Positions 53,378-64,000 of a DNA stretch of 64,000 nt are shown here, piece by piece. Position 1 is the first letter of the stretch, and each line of letters starts with the position of its first letter. Below the pieces are notes generated by a model. It did not search any database, was not told where the DNA came from, and was given only the letters and a program-made list of their open reading frames with translations. The DNA is taken from assembly GCF_017654505.1 (NCBI RefSeq), contig NC_054570.1, forward strand, positions 4,659,488 through 4,723,487, written 5' to 3'. The position numbers and the translations under genes were made by a program. Source of the stretch: Polyodon spathula. Its lineage: Eukaryota; Chordata; Actinopteri; Acipenseriformes; Polyodontidae.

Positions 53378-53792
53378 GATTTTAATTAGCAATATCCAGA
53401 GCCTTATGGCGAGCACCTGTAAATAGTAATGCTGGAGTGATACAGTGGCGTATATCACTCTGTATTTGTAAATCCCCGGGTTTGAAGTTCAGTTTGCACA
53501 CCCACACTAAACACAGAACACAGACACAGTTTTCAGTGACATTGAATTAGTGTTAGTGGTGCAATATAATTCTCAGTGAATGCAGGGGTGAAAGTGATGT
53601 ACGGGTTGGTGCTGGCTTGTGCTACAGCTCCGGATCATGTTGCTGGCAGTCTAGTGTTAAAAACAGACAGACAGTTACAACAAAACACTAAACACACAAG
53701 ACAAAACTCACGGTTCACAGCAACAATAACACAGGCTCCTTGTAGGTCATATCTAACCATTCACCAAGGAATAGATTAGTTTGCTTCTACCC

Positions 53793-53804
53793 CTATTTAT
53801 ACTC
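53793..53804 (-). promoter_or_regulatory. TATA box of the solo LTR
   Basis: gagtataaatag on the minus strand, about 250 bp after the LTR start and about 420 bp before its AATAAA. It could still act as a promoter reading toward lower coordinates. Confidence 0.65.
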
Positions 53805-54292
53805 TCCATTATGACCCCTTGGTTAACGAGCGCATTCGCTCATCTAATCCGCATATGCCTCGCCATTTCCTGTTCAGGTCATTGAGTTTTGGTACAGTAG
53901 CTCCGCCCCTTTTCTAGCTGACCAACTTCCACGTACCCATGGGAATGAATTGTCTTGCCTTTTAGTCCAGGGTACTCTGCACCCTATACACAGCGCCCTC
54001 ACAGGTCGGGAGAGAGATCTAACACCAAGAATCATTCGATCTCTGTCACAATATGACAATATGTCTTATTTAGCGAATATATTTAGGGGCACATTCGTAT
54101 TTTGGTCCTTTTGAAAGTAAGTAATTTTGGACTATAATTGCTTAACAAGCTGTAATGTGACTGCATTTTCAAAAAGAGTGCATACTGGAATGCTACTGCA
54201 TCTCTGACTTACAGGACTTTTGAAAACTTTTGACAACTTTCTGATGTGACCTGTTTTTCCCTTTGTCCCTTCTGAAAATCAGGCCTTATGTG

Positions 54293-54480
54293 TACACAGA
54301 GAATTGTGAGGGTCTGGAATCAACTCCCCAGTAATGTTGTTGAAGCTGACACCCTGGGATCCTTCAAGAAGCTGCTTGATGAGATTTTGGGATCAATAAG
54401 CTACTAACAACCAAACGAGCAAGATGGGCCGAATGGCCTCCTCTCGTTTGTAAACTTTCTTATGTTCTTATGTTCTTATT
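54293..54480 (+). mobile_element. LINE 3'-end fragment (copy 3)
   Basis: About 190 bp nearly identical to the end of copy 2. It contains the last ORF2 codons (tacacagagaattgtgaggg onward), the stop, and a 3' UTR with gatgggccgaatggcctcc ending in repeated ttatgttc. This is a severe 5' truncation, typical of target-primed reverse transcription. Confidence 0.93.
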
Positions 54481-55446
54481 ATTCGAACAAATGAACTTCC
54501 TTGGATTTTGTTTTCTTCTGAATAGCATTGAGAAGTGCCACACTATGTGTAAAGTTTTAAAGTAATTGGTTTGAGTTTAAGCACAATAAGATACATTATT
54601 AAATCTTGAGAAGATTATAGGTACGATAGCGCGCGTCTCAGTTATTATTATGTACTATATTTATTTATTTTTATAATTGGTTCTTTTCACATACAAATTG
54701 GGGTACCCATTTATACAGTTGTGTTTTTACTGGAGCAATCTAGAAACAGTAGGCCTACTCTAACTATACCTTATTAAAAAAATAAGTTAAAAAATATTAT
54801 TTAATATATACCACCAGTGTATCCAAGTTGAAGATGCACCTATAAGAGTTCAAGGAAGAGCTGTGCTTTTATCTGTGGTGAAGATGTCATTGATGACTTC
54901 TTCGGTGGTGAATAGCAGCTGCAGTTGCTATCCTGGCCACTAGAGGTCTCTATCGATATAGACTGCAGTGCTGCTGTGTCTGTGCCTCAGTGTTGTGTTG
55001 TTTAATTTAATATAGGAGAGTATTAGAGTTGAATATGCATGTGTAAGAACTCAAAGAATATTATTTCCAGGTCAGATCCATCAGCACATCATTGAGTTGA
55101 TAAAGCTCACAAGGCAATATTAAAGGAAATGCAAAGATTTATTAGTATTACAAATGAGAAGTACAATACAAGACATAGAACTAGTGGTTATTGGTGAGGT
55201 TTTCTTTGAAGTAGAATGCTAAATAAATAAATAAACAAATATAAACACATTCATTTCAATCACTTCAAAATTCAGGAGAAAAGTGTTCAACAGTGAGGAG
55301 CCTGATCAATGAATGAATGAATTCCCTTTTGTGAGTTGCTCTGTTAATGGCAGCAGGTAGAATTGGATGTTTAAATATATTCAAATAATATTAACTTTGT
55401 GTGCTTTTTTAAAAATGTTTAAATAGTTATTTGCCCTAGGTCTGAT
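54481..55446. other. Non-coding, AT-rich
   Basis: No exon, RNA or transposon is recognised. On the minus strand it would lie downstream of the PMP22-like exons and may hold the intron or 3' UTR of that gene. Confidence 0.55.
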
Positions 55447-55712
55447 ATCAATACTCTTCCTTCTCTCTTGTCTCCTCTCTCCTCTCTCTTCCTCTCTTCT
55501 CCCCCTCACTCCTCCTGTCCTTTCCCCCTCCTCCTCTTCCCCCTCCCCTCCTCTCCCCTCCTCACTCCTCTCCTTTCCTCTCCCCACCTCTCCTCTCCCC
55601 TCTTCAGCCCTCTCTTCCCCCATTGCCTGTTCTCCCATTCTACCATCTCTCTCATCTCTACCCATCTCCCCTCCTCTGCCTTCGTCTCCCCCCCTACTCT
55701 CCTCTTCTTTTT
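55447..55712. repeat. Pyrimidine (CT)-rich tract 1
   Basis: About 265 bp of almost pure C and T on the + strand. It begins just past the candidate splice donor of the 55724-55861 exon. The open frames on both strands here are by-products of the two-letter composition. Confidence 0.9.
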
Positions 55713-55715
55713 CAC

Positions 55716-55861
55716 TTACTTACAAAGTACAAAATATTTCACACAGATGATGAAGGCCAGAGAGAAAGATGCCCAGGCATAGGAAAGTCTTGAATAGTGC
55801 TCCTGTTCGTTCTTTAAAAACTGGTAAGTGAAGATCAAGGCAACACTCCCAATGACAAGAC
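55716..55861 (-). CDS. PMP22/EMP-like tetraspan protein, C-terminal exon
   Basis: A minus-strand exon starting after a good acceptor (ctctctttctcatatag). It encodes LVIGSVALIFTYQF, the second half of a third membrane helix, then a short hydrophilic loop KNEQEHYSRLSY, and a fourth helix AWASFSLAFIICVKYFVL. The order matches the end of PMP22/EMP/claudin-fold proteins, where GLC-type residues follow the splice and a YSYG...LAW-like helix closes the chain. It joins in phase (1+2 nt) to the exon at 56163-56307, giving a Cys codon at the junction. It either reads to TAA at 55716-55718 or splices at a near-perfect donor, gtaagtaag, after 55724. EMP-type proteins shape epithelial or myelin membranes; which member this is cannot be said. 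The N-terminal exons were not found. Confidence 0.7.
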
Positions 55862-55945
55862 CTATATGAGAAAGAGAGGGGAAGGGGTGGGGGGGGTGGA
55901 TTCAATTAAACAATGTTACTTCCTCAGGTAGCCTGTGTGACTTAC

Positions 55946-55967
55946 AGGCCAGCAGTTGGAATATCCC
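55946..55967 (-). pseudogene. Duplicated exon end of the PMP22-like gene
   Basis: The minus strand reads gggatattccaactgctgg and then cct before a gtaagt donor. This duplicates the last residues (G-I-F-Q-L-L-A) and splice site of the 56163-56307 exon, about 217 bp away across a pyrimidine tract. Only this short piece is duplicated. Confidence 0.65.
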
Positions 55968-55999
55968 ATCTCTCCCTCTCTTTCCCTTTCCCTTTCACT

Positions 56000-56030
<31 letters not shown>

Positions 56031-56150
56031 CTCTTCCTCTCTCTCTCCTTCCCTCTCCTCTACCCCTCTCCCTCCTTCCCTGCCTCTCTTCTTCCCTCTC
56101 CTCTACTCTTCTCCCTGTCCTACCACTCTTTCCCTCTTCACTCCCTCTTG
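55968..56150. repeat. Pyrimidine (CT)-rich tract 2
   Basis: About 180 bp of CT-rich sequence, including a run of about 13 CT units, lying between the two copies of the duplicated exon end. Both CT tracts flank the C-terminal exon. Confidence 0.9.
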
Positions 56151-56162
56151 TGTGTAACTCAC

Positions 56163-56307
56163 AGGCCATCAGTTGGAACATCCCAGCAAAGATGCACCTG
56201 CGATCCTTGCACAGGAAGACAATGAGACTCAGAGCACTGAATATAACAGCGAGAAGAGCAGGGATTGACCACACGCTTTTCATGTTCTCAAGAAATCCTG
56301 GAAAATC
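56163..56307 (-). CDS. PMP22/EMP-like tetraspan protein, exon with helix 2 and half of helix 3
   Basis: On the minus strand an acceptor (aatttttttccag) opens a frame with VWSIPALLAVIFSALSLIVF as a membrane helix, a KDRR basic turn, then IFAGMFQLMA. The last segment is the PMP22/EMP signature (I-x-G-I/M-F-Q-x-L/M-A) leading into helix 3. It ends at a consensus donor (gtgagt at 56162-56157) in phase 1, and the next exon completes the codon. A second acceptor ten bases downstream keeps AG use ambiguous: starts at 56307 and 56297 are both possible. The expected upstream exons for helix 1 and the W-containing extracellular loop are not visible. LINE copy 2 occupies the region directly upstream. 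Whether the gene is intact cannot be judged. Confidence 0.68.
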
Positions 56308-56445
56308 CTGGAAAAAAATTAAAATTCTCATGGAAAGTCATGGAAACATGGCCAAAAATCTAAAAAGTCAAATCTGTCAGTCTTCCAGTTTGATGATTTC
56401 TCTAAGTTTGGATTAAGGGTGCAATTTCAGACCTACTTTATTCTT

Positions 56446-57686
56446 ATGGTTTTAGGAAAGGGAGATCGTGCCTAACTAACTTGCTTGATTTTTTTGAGGA
56501 TGCAACATCGATAATGGATAATTGCAAAGCATATGACATGGTTTATTTAGATTTCCAGAAAGCTTTTGACAAAGTCCCGCACAAAAGATTAATTCTCAAA
56601 CTGAACGCAGTTGGGATTCAAGGAAACACATGTACATGGATTAGGGAGTGGTTAACATGTAGAAAACAGAAAGTACTGATTAGAGGAAAAACCTCAGAAT
56701 GGAGTGTGGTAACCAGCGGTGTACCACAGGGATCAGTATTAGGTCCTCTGCTATTCCTAATCTACATTAATGATTTAGATTCTGGTATAGTAAGCAAACT
56801 TGTTAAATTTGCAGACGACACAAAAGTAGGAGGAGTGGCAAACACTGTTGCAGCAGCAAAGGTCATTCAAAATGATCTAGACAAGATTCAGAACTGGGCA
56901 GATACATGGCAAATGACATTTAATAGAGAAAAGTGTAAGGTACTGCACGCAGGAAATAAAAATGTACATTATAAATATCATATGGGAGATATTGAAATTG
57001 GAGAAGGAATCTATGAAAAAGACCTAGGAGTTTTTGTTGACTCAGAAATGTCTTCATCTAGGCAATGTGGGGAAGCTATAAAAAAGGCTAACAAGATACT
57101 CGGATACATTGTGAAAAGTGTTGAATTTAAATCAAGGGAAGTAATGTTAAAACTGTACAATGCACTTGTAAGACCTCATCTTGAATATTGTGTGCAGTTC
57201 TGGTCACCTCGCTATAAAAAAGATATTGCTGCTCTAGAAAGAGTGCAAAGAAGAGCGACCAGAATTATTCCGGGCTTAAAAGGCATGTCATATGCAGACA
57301 GGCTAAAAGAATTGAATCTGTTCAGTCTTGAACAAAGAAGACTACGTGGCGACCTAATTCAAGCATTCAAAATTCTAAAAGGTATTGACAGTGTCGACGC
57401 AAGGGACTTTTTCAGCCTGAAAAAAGAAACAAGGACCAGGGGTCACAAATGGAGTTTAGAAAAAGGGGCATTCAGAACAGAAAATAGGAGACACTTTTTT
57501 ACACAGAGAATTGTGAGGGTCTGGAATCAACTCCCCAGTAATGTTGTTGAAGCTGACACCCTGGGATCCTTCAAGAAGCTGCTTGATGAGATTTTGGGAT
57601 CAATAAGCTACTAACAACCAAACGAGCAAGATGGGCCGAATGGCCTCCTCTCGTTTGTAAACTTTCTTATGTTCTTATGTTCTTAT
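56446..57686 (+). mobile_element. CR1/L2-group LINE, copy 2, 5'-truncated
   Basis: Homology to copy 1 begins at atggttttagg and runs to the terminal ttatgttc repeats. Upstream the bases ttcttat precede the element, and the same bases form its 3' end, suggesting annealing at a matching target. It lies just upstream of the PMP22-like exons, in the opposite orientation. Confidence 0.93.
56481..57614 (+). pseudogene. LINE reverse transcriptase, uninterrupted partial ORF2
   Basis: This 377-codon frame has no stop or frameshift, but it begins inside the reverse transcriptase domain, so it is a 5'-truncated relic. In order it shows LDFFEDATSIMD at residues 2-13, the palm YLDF with catalytic Asp24, FQKAFDKVPHKRL at 25-37, SGVPQGSVLGPLL at 79-91, FADD at 110-113 with both catalytic aspartates, RPHLEYCVQFWSP at 231-243, and a final WNQLPSN region. 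The protein would copy element RNA into DNA at a nicked target. Without the N-terminal endonuclease and the first RT motifs it should be inactive. The start codon is simply the first in-frame ATG. Intactness and near-identity to copies 1 and 3 point to recent family activity. The frame is noncoding in host terms. Confidence 0.92.
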
Positions 57687-58030
57687 GGAAACTGCATTGA
57701 ATTGACACTGAAGACTCACTGAGAAAGCCTTTAGTGGAAACTGCAGTGAATTGACATTGAAGACTCACTGAGAAAGCCTTTAGTGGAAACTGCATTGAAT
57801 TGACACTGAAGACTCACTGAGAAAGACTTCTAGTGGAAATCGCATTGAATTGACACTGAAGACTCACTGAGAAAGACTTCTAGTGGAAACCATATTGAAT
57901 TGACACTGAAGACTCATTGAGAAAGACTTCTAGAGGAAATTGCATTGAATTGACACTGAAGAAGACTTACTGATAAAGACTTCTAGTGGCATTGAATTGA
58001 CGTTGAAGACACACTGAGAATGACTTCGAC
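57687..58030 (+). repeat. 49-bp minisatellite, about 6-7 copies
   Basis: The units contain aaactgcattgaattgacac, then tgaagactcactgagaaag, then cctttagtgg. They become less regular toward the right end. The array starts exactly at the last base of LINE copy 2. Confidence 0.9.
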
Positions 58031-58130
58031 TGGGTTTAGTTTCAGTAACAATGCTTGTTCTTACATTGTAAATGGAGATCATCAGTAGAAGTATTGAGCC
58101 AATGTACAGGAGTGGAACCAGGCAACCACA

Positions 58131-58541
58131 GGGACGGCAACTGGGACAGCAACTGGAACAGCAACTAGGACAGCAACTAGGACAGCAACTGGAACAGCAA
58201 CTAGGACAGCAACTGGGACAGCAACTAGGACAGCAACTAGGACAGCAACTGGAACAGCAACTAGGACAGCAACTGGAACAGCAACTAGGACAGCAACTAG
58301 GACAGCAACTGGGACAGCAACTAGGACAGCAACTAGGACAGCAACTGGAAAAGCAACTGGAACAGCAACTAGGACAGCAACTGGGACAGCAACTAGGACA
58401 GCAACTAGGACAGCAACTGGGACAGCAACTAGGACAGCAACTAGGACAGCAACTGGAACAGCAACTGGAACAGCAACTAGGACAGCAACTGGAACAGAAA
58501 CTAGGACAGCAACTGGAACAGCAACTAGGACAACAACAGTG
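58131..58541. repeat. 12-bp minisatellite (aactaggacagc), about 34 units
   Basis: The unit aactaggacagc alternates with aactgggacagc and aactggaacagc variants. Because the period is a multiple of three, any frame without a stop stays open. One frame reads Q-L-G-Q and Q-L-E-Q repeats (from an ATG at 58072), and the opposite strand gives V-A-V-L repeats. There is no sign of a gene, so this is annotated as a repeat. Confidence 0.93.
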
Positions 58542-58595
58542 ACATGGAGAACCACAGAGGGAGAGAGAGAGACAGAGAGAGAGAGACAGAGTGAG

Positions 58596-58633
58596 TTTAG
58601 AGAATCACACACTCATATCAATAATCCTCACTA
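58596..58633. repeat. Direct repeat, copy 1, flanking the 45-bp minisatellite
   Basis: agagaatcacacactcatat followed by caataatcctcactaa. The same string with a few changes lies at 59384-59424, on the other side of the coiled-coil repeat block. Confidence 0.8.
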
Positions 58634-58651
58634 AATACATTTTGTTGTTCA

Positions 58652-59344
58652 TTAAAAACACACCCTCCCCTGACAAGCTGCTGGACTGGGCTTATAAACT
58701 GATATAGAAGAGACAGGCTGCTGGACTGGGCATCGACAATACCTCTTTTTGCACTTCGTCTGGTTCTTCTCCATCTCTTTCAGCCTCTCCTCCATTCCTC
58801 TCTTCTGATTCTTCTCCATTTCTTTCTTCTGTTTTTTCTCTATTTCTTTCAGTCTCTCCTCCATTCCTCTCTTCTGATTCTTCTCCATCTCTTTCAGTCT
58901 CTCCTCCATTCCTCTCTTCTGATTCTTCTCCATCTCTTTCAGTCTCTCCTCCATTCCTCTCTTCTGATTCTTCTCCATCTCTTTCAGACTCTCCTCCATT
59001 CCTCTCTTCTGATTCTTCTCCATCTCTTTCAGCCTCTCCTCCACCTCTCTCTTCTGATTCTTCTCCATCTCTTTCAGACTCTCCTCCATTCCTCTCTTCT
59101 GATTCTTCTCCATCTCTTTCAGCCTCACCTCCACCTCTCTCTTCTGTTTCTCCTCCGTCTCTCTCTTCTGATTCTTCTCCATCTCTTTCAGCCCCACCTC
59201 CACCTCTCTCTTCTGTTTCTCCTCCGTCTCTCTCTTCTGATTCTTCTCCATCTCTTTCAGCCTCACCTCCATCTCTCTCCTATGTTTCTCCTCTATCGCA
59301 TTTTTCTTTTTATCATCCATCTCTCTCTTCTGTTTCTCCTTCAT
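58652..59344 (-). CDS. Repetitive coiled-coil frame, doubtful gene
   Basis: A 230-codon minus-strand frame. Residues 1 to about 190 are degenerate repeats of 15 or 21 residues built on KEMEKNQKRGMEERL and ETEEKQKREVEV, highly charged and predicted to form a long coiled coil. The last 35 or so residues are different, with KCKKRYCRCPVQQPVSSIS containing four cysteines. The ATG at 59344 follows an in-frame TGA four codons upstream. The underlying DNA is a 45-bp minisatellite, whose period preserves frames, so an open frame is expected by chance. Against pure chance, units with insertions of 18 nt also keep frame. It could be an exon of a repeat-rich protein, but no splice sites or known family support that. 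Confidence 0.25.
   Translation of the reverse strand: MKEKQKREMDDKKKNAIEEKHRREMEVRLKEMEKNQKRETEEKQKREVEVGLKEMEKNQKRETEEKQKREVEVRLKEMEKNQKRGMEESLKEMEKNQKREVEERLKEMEKNQKRGMEESLKEMEKNQKRGMEERLKEMEKNQKRGMEERLKEMEKNQKRGMEERLKEIEKKQKKEMEKNQKRGMEERLKEMEKNQTKCKKRYCRCPVQQPVSSISVYKPSPAACQGRVCF
58765..59250. repeat. 45-bp minisatellite with variants
   Basis: On the + strand, units built on tctcctccattcctctcttc, tgattcttctccatc and tctttcag repeat about ten times, with some units lengthened. It underlies the coiled-coil frame. Confidence 0.88.
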
Positions 59345-59383
59345 CTCTCTCTTTCACTCCTCCTCGTGGTCATCCCCACTGTT

Positions 59384-59424
59384 GAGAGAATCACACACTC
59401 ATATCAACAATCCTCCTCACTAAT
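59384..59424. repeat. Direct repeat, copy 2, flanking the 45-bp minisatellite
   Basis: agagaatcacacactcatat followed by caacaatcctcctcactaa. Partner of 58596-58633, about 790 bp apart. Confidence 0.8.
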
Positions 59425-59518
59425 AATTATTTTTCTCTAAATGATTGACCCACTCTTTGTCTCTGTCCAGCTCTCTGCCTCAGTGAGCTGAATTTCTCCT
59501 CTGGACACACTTTCAATA

Positions 59519-59607
59519 ATATTGCTGCTGCTAAACCTGCTGCTGCTGTACTGGAGTCTCATCAGCAGCAGAGGGTTTAATAGTAAACTGGAGCAGAAAT
59601 CAGAGAT
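59519..59607 (+). repeat. Unnamed dispersed repeat, copy B
   Basis: It has the blocks tgctgctgctaaacctgctg, gagtctcatcagcagcagag, tttaatagtaaactg and cagaaatcag, as in 52836-52915. Confidence 0.65.
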
Positions 59608-63044
<3,437 letters not shown>

Positions 63045-64000
63045 TGCAAGCCTGGACGTTTCCAGTGCCTTTACAGGAAATTTAAAAATTTAGTAATCAT
63101 GCCAGGTAATGTCATTATGTTTAGGCTTATGGAAGTCCGATATTTTACGTTTTTTCGATATATGATGTTATCTCAATTCTCTTAAGATTAAATCATAATC
63201 ACTATACCTTATAGCAATGCATATTTAAGTTCATTATACATTTTAGAAGGATCTGGTCAACTCCTTTTCAAAACTGATTGGATATAACTTCTTACAAAAA
63301 AAATATTAGAACAGGATTTCGTCACTGTCTTTTTCCAACTCCTCCATTTTCTAAAAAGTCAGGTGGACCAAAGCTGGGCTATTTTTCTGTAGATTTATTG
63401 TGTAATACAGTTTACACTTTATTTGTCTAATATTGCAACCTAACAGTTCCTGTTTTTTATTGCAGTGAATCCTTTAAATAAAGTAAACATTTCTATTCTT
63501 TAATTTAATGGATATTTTAATGTCTAAAAGATATCTTATTTAGTTGGAGAAAGAAAATGAACTAATTCTTAAACTGATTAAATGAAATGCTCGCTCCTGC
63601 TTTTACAGTCTATTTGTATTACAGTAGAGCCTTAAACAAGCAAAAAACACTTTAGTTTAAATATTATGTTTCTTATTAGACCAAAATAATTAAAGCATAT
63701 TATTTCTCTTCAGAGAGTTTTATCACTCTATTATTTGATCAGAATACTCTTTTGTTTTATTTTAAACCTCTATGCTTAGTAACAACACAATCAAATAAAA
63801 TCAAATAGGTCTTTTTAGTTTCAAATATCATTCTGTCTAAAAAGGGTTACCCTTTTGTATTTGCTAAATTGCAATACCTAGCTGTAGAGAAGTATGGGAC
63901 TCCTGTAAGTGGATTGTTCCTGCACTGGGCTTACAACATGTCCAGATGACTTTTAATAATCAAGAAGACCACACAGACGCATTTGATTTTAAGTTTTAAC
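63045..64000. other. Right flank, no gene recognised
   Basis: AT-rich non-coding sequence without repeats or exons that I can support. Confidence 0.6.

Larger units (their letters stand above)
53288..54050 (-). mobile_element. Solo LTR, Ty3/Gypsy-like, 763 bp
   Basis: On the minus strand the element starts tgtgacagagatcg and ends ccactctgtca, that is TG...CA with a short inverted terminus. Inside, in LTR order, are a TATA box (gagtataaatag, about 53793-53804), then a candidate R region and the AATAAA poly(A) signal (53372-53377) close to the 3' end. The flanks atata and atatg match at 4 of 5 bases, but the left flank lies in an AT repeat. There are no gag or pol sequences on either side, so it is a solo LTR left by recombination. 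The superfamily is inferred from terminal bases and target length only. Confidence 0.8.

Noticed and set aside
53874..54059. 61-codon minus-strand frame
   Set aside because: It lies inside the LTR, upstream of its TATA box. No gag-like or other motif.
55381..55782. Ser/Pro/Leu-rich and Glu/Arg-rich frames in the pyrimidine tract
   Set aside because: Two-letter composition removes stop codons. The only credible coding nearby is the PMP22-like exon.
58072..58612. Gln-rich and Val-Ala-rich frames over the 12-bp repeat
   Set aside because: A 12-bp period keeps frames open on both strands automatically. No known domain and no splice context.

Overview
The window is vertebrate nuclear DNA, most probably from a ray-finned fish. 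The evidence is fish-type tRNA SINE tails, a CR1/L2-group LINE in three copies, MITEs with Tc1-like and hAT-like ends, a Ty3/Gypsy-like solo LTR, an apolipoprotein-L-like relic and a PMP22/EMP-like exon pair. The LINE 3' end, with its repeated ttatgttc motif, reminds me of non-teleost fish such as sturgeons and paddlefish, but that is recollection and should be treated as low confidence. No complete protein-coding gene is visible. Most short open frames are chance or repeat frames.

Layout. (1) 1-732 is unremarkable flank. (2) 733-18398 is one enormous 40-bp minisatellite: about 390 near-identical head-to-tail copies to about 16375, then about 2 kb of badly degraded copies running into a 500-N gap (18399-18898). 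(3) 18899-25329 is AT-rich non-coding sequence with two SINE-type repeats. (4) 25330-49035 is a giant inverted repeat with arms of about 11.8 and 11.7 kb around a 168-bp spacer (37177-37344). Both arms carry, in mirror order, a tandem palindromic repeat, a Tc1-like MITE, a tRNA-SINE relic, a 55-bp hairpin, a short telomere-like tract, a dispersed repeat, a CpG-rich promoter-like block and a hAT-like MITE. The arms are about 98-99% identical where compared, with a few strongly diverged patches. The spacer has only 3 C against 41 G on the + strand. (5) 49036-49535 is a second 500-N gap exactly where the right arm stops. (6) 49536-57686 is a transposon-rich stretch: LINE copy 1, a broken ApoL-like gene, a SINE, a solo LTR, a LINE 3' fragment, two C-terminal exons of a PMP22/EMP-like tetraspan gene set between pyrimidine tracts, and LINE copy 2. 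(7) 57687-59344 has three minisatellites (49, 12 and 45 bp). (8) 59345-64000 is non-coding apart from a 1.2-kb CA repeat.

The strongest candidates for something undescribed are the palindrome with its cytosine-depleted loop and the mirrored, convergent CpG promoter-like blocks. The dyad-containing 40-bp satellite, which has an AATAAA in every monomer, is next. Assembly artefact is a live alternative for the palindrome, because both fixed-length gaps sit at repeat boundaries. No genes here can be joined into a pathway.
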